Below, in pieces: positions 48,045-54,532 of a stretch of 54,532 nucleotides of DNA. The notes beneath the pieces were generated by a model. The model had not been told where the DNA came from. It did not search any database and saw nothing but the letters and a program-made list of their open reading frames with translations. Position numbers and translations under genes: made by a program. Origin of the DNA: Acidimicrobiales bacterium (GTDB taxonomy: Bacteria > Actinomycetota > Acidimicrobiia > Acidimicrobiales > SZUA-35); the NCBI GenBank assembly GCA_020630195.1, contig JAHDBV010000022.1:583-55114 (forward strand). The letters run 5' to 3'. Position 1 is the stretch's first letter. Each line of letters opens with the position of its first letter.

Positions 48045-51000
48045 TCCCCCGCCTCCAACCGGGCCACCACCTCGGCCCGCAGGGCGTCGAGGTCACCGAC
48101 GTCGCGCTCGACGACCCGGTCGACACCGCAGAAGACGAACCGGGCGCCCACCACCGGGCGACCGGTGAGACGGGCCATCGCCTCGGCGTACCCGGCGGCC
48201 TGCCAGCGGTAATGGTCGACGAGCCGGTTCGCGTCCCCGTCGTCGGCGACGCCGTCGGTCTTGTAGTCGACGACCAGCAGACCGTCGTCGAGTTCGACGA
48301 GCAGATCGATCACGCCGTCAAGCACCGTGTCGCCCACCGGCACCGCGAACGGCAACTCCCGCCACATCCGCCGGCCGATCGCCCGCTGCACGGTGGCGCT
48401 CCGGCGCCCCTGATCGGCACGGGCCGCCACCTGATCGGCGTGCTCGGCCACCCCCTCCACCTCGGCCCAGTGACGGGCGAGGGCGTCGAGATCGGCGCCG
48501 GTGGCGAGGTCGACGTGTTGGAGCACGGCGTGGACCGCCGAGCCGATGCTGGTGCCGGCCCGGCCCTGACGCCACGGGCGGGCTCGCTCCGGTCCGGGGT
48601 CGGCCGGGCCGTGCGCGGTGAGCGAGGTGGCCGTGCGGACCCCGCCGAGGCGGCGGCCCGCGTCGATGCGCTCCTGCTCGGCCGTCCAGCGGGCCACGGC
48701 ATCGTCGTGGCGGTCGATGTCCGCCATCGTGAGCTGCACGGCGGCCCGGGCCCGCAGCCGTCGATCCCGGGCGGGCTCGAGCGTCGTCCAGAGATCCGGG
48801 TGCGCGGACGACCGCTCGAAGGAGCGGCGCCCCATGCTCGGAGCCCTGCGGCGGGTCGAGTGGTACGCCGACACGATCAGATGATCGCGTGCACGGGTGG
48901 CGGCCACGTAGTGGAGGCGGACACGCTCGGCCCGGTCGAGCATCTCCTCGACGGGCGCCATCACCTCGAAGTTCTCGGTCCGACGACCACCACCGAGGCT
49001 GATCTCGGGTGCGCCCCCACCGTCGGGGAAGATGACGGCGGGACCGCGCACACCCGCCTGCTCCTCGGTGGGCGCCCCGGCGAGCACCACCACCGGGAAC
49101 TCCAGACCCTTCGAGCCGTGGATCGTCAGGATCCGCACGGCGTCGTGGTCCGGCTCGTGTGGGATGGGTTCGGTGACGCGGGCGGCCTCGCTCGCCTGCA
49201 CCTCGGCCCACTCGCAGAAGTCCTGGAGATCGCCCCCCTGGGACTCCACGAACCGACGGGCCTGCTCGGCGAGGAACCGATGGCGCCGCCACCCGTCCCG
49301 GGGCCGGGTACCGGCGAGCGCGAGCTCACGGAGCCGCCGTTCCACGACGATCCGATCGATCAGCGTCGCCGGATCGCAGAACCAGTGATCGTCATGCCAG
49401 ACCCGGAGCTGTGCGAAGGCCGCACCCACGGCGGAGTCGGCCAGATCGGGTTCGACGTCGCCCCGATAGTCCCAGGCGCCGCCCGTGCGCTCCCACCAGT
49501 CGAACAGGTCGTCATCGCCGATCCCGAACACCGTCGACCGCAGCGCCGCCACCACGTCGATCCGGTTGCCCGGGTTCGCCACGGCCCGGAGCGCCGCGGT
49601 CAGGTCACGGATCTCCTGGGTCGCGTAGACGAGGGAGGAGGTCTCGGGCCGGAACGGCACCCCGGCGGCCGACAGGGCGGCGTCGAGTGACGGCAGGGAC
49701 AGGCGTGACGGGATGAGGATCGCGATGTCGGACAGACGCAGCTCCCTGGGGGCGCCGTCGTCCCCACGCACCTGCCAGCCGGCCTCGTCGATGGCGACGA
49801 TGGCGGCGGCGACGTCGAGCGCCTCGGCGTCACGCACGGCCGGGACCGACTCGTCGAGCGGTCCACCGAGCAACGTGACGGCCGGGCCGGCCTCCGGCGG
49901 CAGGGGCGGTCGGTGGGCGACCAGGGGCACGTACGGAGGCTGCTCGCCGGGGACACCGTCGCCGATCTCGTCGCCGAACACGGCGTTCACCCACTCGATC
50001 ACCCCGGGCACCGACCGGAAGTTGGTCGACAGCACCACCGGGTCGTTGCCGATCGACCGACCGGCGTCGTCGTAGACCCCGATGTCGGCCCGGCGGAAAC
50101 GGTAGATCGACTGCTTCGGATCGCCCACGACCACGAGCCGCCCCGGGGCGAGTTCGGGCGCCAGCGCGACCCACGGACGCTCCTCGACCGGGCCGGGGTG
50201 GGCCAGCAGCACCGCGAGCTCGATCTGGATCGGATCGGTGTCCTGGAACTCGTCGAGCAGGAGGTGTCGATACCGCTGGTGCAGAGCGAGACGGACCCGC
50301 TCGTCGCGGCGCAACAGCGACCGGGCCAACACGAGCAGGTCGTGGAAGGCGAGCTCACCACGGGCCCGACGTCGCTCGACCCGTTCGGTGATGAACACCT
50401 CGAGCAGCGCCCCGTACCTCGTGAGCACGGCGGCCTGATGGGTGGCGACGAAGTCGGCCACGTCGGCCTTCAGCTGCTTCAGCTCGGCTTTGATCTCGGC
50501 CAGCAGTCCGTCGGGCCAGTCGGCCTTGCGACCCACCGTCGATCGCGGCACCGGGGCGGAGGCCAGCCACTCCACCTGGAAGAGGGGCTCGAGCCGGGAG
50601 AGCCGGGACACGTCGAGCTCGAGTTGGGCGAGCAGCGGGCGGAGCTTGCAGTCGGGCGAGCGGCCCTCGTGTCCGAGCGCGGCCACGGCGCGGAGCCTGG
50701 CGAGGAGTGGTTCGGTGTGCAGTGGCGGCAGGGTCGGCTCGGTCTCCCGGGCTCCGAGCAGGTCCCAGTTGTCGTCGAAGCGCCGGGCGATGGCATGCAT
50801 CTGGGCCGGCTTGATGCCGAGCACCTCGCCCCGGAACTGGAGCTCGGCCTCGTCGTCGTCATCGCCGAGCTCCACGAGGAACGCCGTGAGGTCGTCCTCG
50901 AAGGTCAGGGTGGAGCGGATCTCGTCCTGCACCGAGAACCCCGGCGGCAGACCGGCCTCGATCGGGAACTCACCGAGCAGCCGGAGGGCGAAACCGTGCA

Positions 51001-51307
51001 GCGTGGTGAACGCCGCCGTCTCGACGCCCTGGAGGGCCGACAACAGCGCCGGGGTGGGGTGGGCCTCGACCTCATCGGCGAGGGCGGCACGGACCCGCAC
51101 GCGGAGCTCCGTGGCGGCCGCTTCGGTGAAGGTGATGGCGGCGATCGAATCGATCGGTGCACCGTCACGCAGCAGCCCGACGACCCGGGCCACGAGCGCG
51201 GAGGTCTTCCCCGCGCCGGCGCCGGCCTCGACGAAGAGGCTCTCACCGAGCCCGTCGGTGATCCGGCGCCGTGCGAGTGCGTCGATGAGCACGGGGGCAT
51301 CAGCCAT
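48041..51307 (-). CDS. AddA/RecB-like UvrD-family helicase-nuclease
   Basis: A 1088-residue subunit with a UvrD/Rep-type SF1A helicase (Walker A AGAGAGKTS at about 28-36, ITFTEAAATELRVRV, DEFQDTDPIQ, VGDPKQSIYRFRRAD, LTIHGSKGLEFPVV). It ends with a PD-(D/E)XK nuclease (about 960-1088; LDGVIDLLVEL, LLVVDYKTDGVAD). This is the AddA/RecB plan for processing double-strand breaks with AddB. Many actinobacteria use AdnAB instead; the length and Fe-S partner here fit an AddAB-like complex, but I did not separate the two. The start ATG 51307 overlaps the AddB-like gene by eight bases. Confidence 0.9.
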   Translation of the reverse strand: MADAPVLIDALARRRITDGLGESLFVEAGAGAGKTSALVARVVGLLRDGAPIDSIAAITFTEAAATELRVRVRAALADEVEAHPTPALLSALQGVETAAFTTLHGFALRLLGEFPIEAGLPPGFSVQDEIRSTLTFEDDLTAFLVELGDDDDEAELQFRGEVLGIKPAQMHAIARRFDDNWDLLGARETEPTLPPLHTEPLLARLRAVAALGHEGRSPDCKLRPLLAQLELDVSRLSRLEPLFQVEWLASAPVPRSTVGRKADWPDGLLAEIKAELKQLKADVADFVATHQAAVLTRYGALLEVFITERVERRRARGELAFHDLLVLARSLLRRDERVRLALHQRYRHLLLDEFQDTDPIQIELAVLLAHPGPVEERPWVALAPELAPGRLVVVGDPKQSIYRFRRADIGVYDDAGRSIGNDPVVLSTNFRSVPGVIEWVNAVFGDEIGDGVPGEQPPYVPLVAHRPPLPPEAGPAVTLLGGPLDESVPAVRDAEALDVAAAIVAIDEAGWQVRGDDGAPRELRLSDIAILIPSRLSLPSLDAALSAAGVPFRPETSSLVYATQEIRDLTAALRAVANPGNRIDVVAALRSTVFGIGDDDLFDWWERTGGAWDYRGDVEPDLADSAVGAAFAQLRVWHDDHWFCDPATLIDRIVVERRLRELALAGTRPRDGWRRHRFLAEQARRFVESQGGDLQDFCEWAEVQASEAARVTEPIPHEPDHDAVRILTIHGSKGLEFPVVVLAGAPTEEQAGVRGPAVIFPDGGGAPEISLGGGRRTENFEVMAPVEEMLDRAERVRLHYVAATRARDHLIVSAYHSTRRRAPSMGRRSFERSSAHPDLWTTLEPARDRRLRARAAVQLTMADIDRHDDAVARWTAEQERIDAGRRLGGVRTATSLTAHGPADPGPERARPWRQGRAGTSIGSAVHAVLQHVDLATGADLDALARHWAEVEGVAEHADQVAARADQGRRSATVQRAIGRRMWRELPFAVPVGDTVLDGVIDLLVELDDGLLVVDYKTDGVADDGDANRLVDHYRWQAAGYAEAMARLTGRPVVGARFVFCGVDRVVERDVGDLDALRAEVVARLEAGE

Positions 51308-54300
51308 CGGTGCCGCCACTCATCGGTTCGGAAGCGTCGTCGGCGATCCCGGGTGGGCGTGGGGCGAGGGTGACGAGCACCGGCTCGAGGCGCTCGGCCT
51401 CACCGTGGCGATCGGTCGGGCAGATGCGATCGAAGTCGCAGTACTTGCAGTGCTCGAACGTCGCCCGTGGCCAGGCCGTGGCCGCGCCGGGTCGGGCGGG
51501 GAAGGCCCCGGCGGCCACACCATCGGCGATGATCCGCAGCGCCTCGATCAGTTCGGCCTCGAGGTCGTCGTCGACGACGACGTCGACGTGGCCGCCCCGG
51601 CTCGTGAACCAGTACCGGGCCCGACGGGCGCCCGTGGTGCCGAGGCGATCGGCCGCCGCGGCGGCGTAGATCGGCAGCTGGAGACGCCGGCCGCCGGCGA
51701 GGCGGTCGTCCGGAGCGAGTGTGTAGCTCCGTGGCGACCCGCTCTTGTAGTCGATGACCATCACGCCGTCGCCGTCGAGCCGGTCGACGCGGTCGATGAA
51801 GCCCCGGAACCGCAGCATCCGACCGTCACCGAGGTCGATCTCGGACGCGGGACCCTCCATCCCGAACTGGAGCTCCACCGCGGCCGGGCGGGCCGCGGTC
51901 GCGGCCCGGTGCTCACTGTCGTCACGGACGAACTGGCCCGCTTCGGCGAGTTGGCGGCGACGGAGCAGTTCGGTGCGCACCGTGCCCCCCGTGAGGCCGA
52001 GCCGCCGGCGCTGCTCGACCTCGTCGGCGACGATCCGGGCGAGGTCCGCCCGTGCCGCCTCGTCCCACGGTTCGTCCGGCGCGGGCACGTTCCCGGCGTC
52101 GATGCGATCGCCGACGAATCGCTCCAGCACGGCATGGCCGAGTGATCCCCGCTCCCGGGCGGAGATCTCCATGATCCGCTCGGGCCGGTCGAGCTCGGAG
52201 AGACGGAACAGCCGGGAGAACAGATAGCGGCGGGGGCAGGTGGCGTAGTCCTCGAGGGCGGTGGGTGAGGAGACACGGCCGTCGAGGCGGACCCGGCCCC
52301 GCCCGATCCCGCCGGTCACGCCCGTGAGGCGCCCGCTCTCACGGCCCCGCACCCAGCGCAGACCACGGTGCAGGACGGGGTCGGTGGCGAGCAGCGGATG
52401 CGAGTCGAGGGGTTCGGCACGGTCGACGTGATGGATGAGGCTGCGGAGCTCGACGTCTCGACGGGTCGCCGGCCGTCCGTGCTCGGCGAGCCCGGCCCGG
52501 TGGGAGGCGAGGTCGACACCCTCGGCGGTGAGGACCGCATCGAGCGCGACGGGCCAGACGCGGGTCCGCCCCCCTCGCAGATCGCCCTCACTCGTGAGGA
52601 GCACGGCCTCGTCGGCGGAGGTCGCCGCCGCCATGACGGCCGCGAGATCCCGATCGGCGGTGACGTTGGGCATCGGCAACTCCGCCGCGGCGACCGCACG
52701 GTGCTGGTTCGACAGCAACCCCACGGCCGGGCTCCGCCTCGGGAGCAGCCCGTCGGCGAGGCCGACGATCGCCAGGCGGTCGACGTCGAGTGTCGCCACC
52801 TGGTCGACCGGTGCCACGAGTACGCCGCGTCCGGTCCGACCACCGGGCACGACGGCGGCATCGAGGAAGCCGGCCACGACCGTCCGGAGATCGGCGAGGC
52901 CGGGGCGTTCCACCAGCCGACCCAGCCGGCGGGTCAGGTCGAGGCGTTCGACGATCATGTCCCGGGCCGCGATCTCGGCGTCGGGCCAGTCGTCGCCGGC
53001 CGGGACGTGGGCGTCGAGCCGGCCGATCGCCCAGGCCGCCCAACCGGGCCAGTCCTGCGGCTCGACGACGTCGTCGCCGTGGCCGAGACCACGCCGGAAC
53101 CGGTCGATCGTGTCGGCCATGGCCAGCACGGCGTCGGCCTGCGCCGGGTCGCGTTCGGCGACGGCGGCGGCCAACACCTCGAGGCGCGGGCGCCAGTCGT
53201 CGGGGTCGACGACACCGGCTTCCCGACTCCATCGATCCCATCGGGCGGCCGGGGGGACCTGGCCGTCCAGATGGACCGGCGCTCCACCGAGGAGCGTGAA
53301 CAACCCCGCCCGATCGAGGTCGAACTCGGCGATGTCGAGCAGCCGCAGCAGGGTTCGTCCCGCGACCGATCGGGTGAGCGGCCGGGCCCCCGGTCCACCG
53401 ACGTCGAGTCCGGCGGCGGCGAGACGTTCCGCCACGACCGGCGCGAGATCGCTGCCGGGCGGCACCAGCACGGCGAGCCGGTCGGTGGGGACGCCGGAGG
53501 CGGCCCACTGACCGATGAGACGGACGGCGGCGGCGACCTCGTCGTCGGGGTCCGCCACACGCAGTCGACGGACGACGGGCTCGCGGCCGTCCACACCCGG
53601 CTCGCCGGCCGGGGGGAGACTCCAGGACCGGATCCGTTCCTCGGTCGCGCGATCGGTCGGTCGATGCCCCGTCAGTGGCCGGACCGTCGTCGCTCCGGCC
53701 CCCGTGAGCGCCTTCGCCACCCGTGCCTGGAACGGCGACGACGGCTCGTAGCCGACGAGCACGATCGGTCCGAGTCGGTCCGGGTCGAGCTCGAGTGCGA
53801 GCTCCGCGAGCGCAGCGACATCACGCTCGACCTTCGCCGGGCCGAGCCGCTCGTGGGCGGCCACGACGACCGAGACGGCGTCGCTCCCGAGCCCGCCCAC
53901 CCGCTCGAGGCGGGTGAGGGCGAGTGGGGACACACCGGCGAGCTCCCGGTGCAACCGATAGAGCTGGTCGACGGTGGCGTCGTGATGGGCGACCGAGGCC
54001 AGCGGGCCGGTCGTGCCGGCGAGCTCGGCCCGCAGGGCGAGGCGCACCTCGGTGGCCGAAGCCACCCAGTGCCCGGCGGCGGCGAGCGCCGGACGAGCGA
54101 GACGCTCGGCGACGGCCTCGGCGGTGGTGAACTCCACCCCCGCCACACCGCGCCGACGGCCGAGTGCCCGCCGGAGCAGCACGGCCTCCAACGACCCGGA
54201 GCACACCACCGTGGCGGGCGCCAGCGGATCGTCACGGAGGTCGGCGAGCACCCCGGCGACGGCGTCGACGAGCGACGCCCCGGTGCGGGTGGGGATGGCT

Positions 54301-54311
54301 CGACCGGTCAC
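51300..54311 (-). CDS. AddB-like nuclease/inactive helicase with Fe-S nuclease domain
   Basis: A 1003-residue subunit. The N-terminal two-thirds resemble a helicase fold without a usable Walker A, as in AddB (the segment TVVCSGSLEAVLLRRALGR has no GxGKT). The C-terminal nuclease has FRGFIDRVDRLD and VMVIDYKSGSP. Cysteines in ATCPRRYLF, then FEHCKYCDFDRICP (C-x2-C-x5-C) supply a 4Fe-4S cluster. It partners with the AddA-like protein, encoded immediately after with an eight-base overlap. It starts at GTG 54311, eight bases after TACGGT (a probable leaderless start). nrdB lies 58 bases upstream on the same strand. Confidence 0.9.
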   Translation of the reverse strand: MTGRAIPTRTGASLVDAVAGVLADLRDDPLAPATVVCSGSLEAVLLRRALGRRRGVAGVEFTTAEAVAERLARPALAAAGHWVASATEVRLALRAELAGTTGPLASVAHHDATVDQLYRLHRELAGVSPLALTRLERVGGLGSDAVSVVVAAHERLGPAKVERDVAALAELALELDPDRLGPIVLVGYEPSSPFQARVAKALTGAGATTVRPLTGHRPTDRATEERIRSWSLPPAGEPGVDGREPVVRRLRVADPDDEVAAAVRLIGQWAASGVPTDRLAVLVPPGSDLAPVVAERLAAAGLDVGGPGARPLTRSVAGRTLLRLLDIAEFDLDRAGLFTLLGGAPVHLDGQVPPAARWDRWSREAGVVDPDDWRPRLEVLAAAVAERDPAQADAVLAMADTIDRFRRGLGHGDDVVEPQDWPGWAAWAIGRLDAHVPAGDDWPDAEIAARDMIVERLDLTRRLGRLVERPGLADLRTVVAGFLDAAVVPGGRTGRGVLVAPVDQVATLDVDRLAIVGLADGLLPRRSPAVGLLSNQHRAVAAAELPMPNVTADRDLAAVMAAATSADEAVLLTSEGDLRGGRTRVWPVALDAVLTAEGVDLASHRAGLAEHGRPATRRDVELRSLIHHVDRAEPLDSHPLLATDPVLHRGLRWVRGRESGRLTGVTGGIGRGRVRLDGRVSSPTALEDYATCPRRYLFSRLFRLSELDRPERIMEISARERGSLGHAVLERFVGDRIDAGNVPAPDEPWDEAARADLARIVADEVEQRRRLGLTGGTVRTELLRRRQLAEAGQFVRDDSEHRAATAARPAAVELQFGMEGPASEIDLGDGRMLRFRGFIDRVDRLDGDGVMVIDYKSGSPRSYTLAPDDRLAGGRRLQLPIYAAAAADRLGTTGARRARYWFTSRGGHVDVVVDDDLEAELIEALRIIADGVAAGAFPARPGAATAWPRATFEHCKYCDFDRICPTDRHGEAERLEPVLVTLAPRPPGIADDASEPMSGGTDG

Positions 54312-54369
54312 GATCGATCACCGTATGCGAGCCCACCGACCTCGTGGTGGGCGGGCCGAGTCCGAGGGC

Positions 54370-54532
54370 TCAGAACTCCTCGTCGAACGCGACGTCGCCC
54401 GACACACCGACCTGGTAGCTCGACACGGTCCGCTCGAAGAAGTTCGTCAGGCCCTGGACGTCCTGGAGCTCCATGAAGGGGAACGGGTTCTTGGCGTGGT
54501 ACTGCGGCTGGAGACCGAGCTGCACGAGGCGC
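54370..54532 (-). CDS. Ribonucleotide reductase small subunit, C-terminal part
   Basis: Only the last 53 codons are in the window; the gene continues beyond it. The end reads NFFERTVSSYQVGVSG and finishes DEEF, the class I small-subunit C-terminus that docks on the large subunit. NPFPFMELQDVQG just before is also typical. It probably belongs to the NrdB/NrdF group that holds a di-metal site; the metal ligands are outside the window. It precedes the AddAB-like genes on the same strand. Confidence 0.85.
   Translation of the reverse strand, partial: RLVQLGLQPQYHAKNPFPFMELQDVQGLTNFFERTVSSYQVGVSGDVAFDEEF

Overview
The window is very GC-rich (GC-biased third codon positions throughout), densely packed, and has no mobile element, CRISPR array, tRNA or rRNA that I could see. 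A WhiB-family regulator, an actinobacterial-type ParC/ParE pair, a DUF3097 protein, DUF2510 proteins and frequent GTG or leaderless starts point to a high-GC actinobacterium, most likely an environmental or marine member of the Acidimicrobiia; the class is an inference. I annotate 46 genes, two of them cut by the window edges. No gene-free gap exceeds 240 bases. The longest are 32734-32973 (terminator and operator), 970-1187 (divergent promoter), 31127-31311 (promoter and operator), 27438-27615 (whiB promoter), 46513-46667 (hairpins in a leader) and 36902-37049 (hairpins).

Region 1 (1-3.8 kb) is an inositol-type catabolic locus: an IolE-like isomerase/dehydratase, a LacI repressor and an MmsA/IolA dehydrogenase, with two identical LacI operators on the divergent promoters. 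Region 2 (3.8-12 kb) carries a thiolase, a small-molecule kinase overlapping a D-threonine-aldolase-like enzyme, a YbaK protein overlapping an HMG-CoA-synthase-like/DUF35 fusion that appears to have lost its catalytic residues, an NfuA-type Fe-S protein, an ABC-F ATPase and a GDSL hydrolase. Region 3 (12-19 kb) carries DUF3097, a GGDEF-EAL protein, a tail-anchored HEPN protein, a short-chain dehydrogenase, a site-2 protease, an AI-2E family permease and a glutaredoxin.

Region 4 (19-31 kb) has two paralogous regulators with the Wx9EH motif of B12 photoreceptors, flanking parC-parE, a DUF2510 membrane protein and an EEP phosphatase. These are followed by whiB, ferrochelatase, a UbiB-like kinase and a small HExxH protein. 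Region 5 (31-38.7 kb) is a glycoside uptake and phosphorolysis locus: a lipoprotein binding protein, a 952-residue permease, a second permease and a GH13_18 phosphorylase, with two LacI-type operators and no ATPase gene. Region 6 (38.7-46.9 kb) has a two-component system, the DUF1800-DUF1501 pair, a glycine-rich surface protein, a RecB-type nuclease, and ribH facing soxR across a MerR-type promoter. Region 7 (46.9-54.5 kb, minus strand) is a tight run of nrdB (partial), AddB-like, AddA-like and CapA-like genes.

The leads I rate highest are the twin B12-sensor regulators, the SoxR-lumazine synthase promoter, the oversized ABC permease, the residue-stripped HMGCS-DUF35 fusion and the tail-anchored HEPN protein. 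Motif alignments were made by eye; no database or structure search was run.
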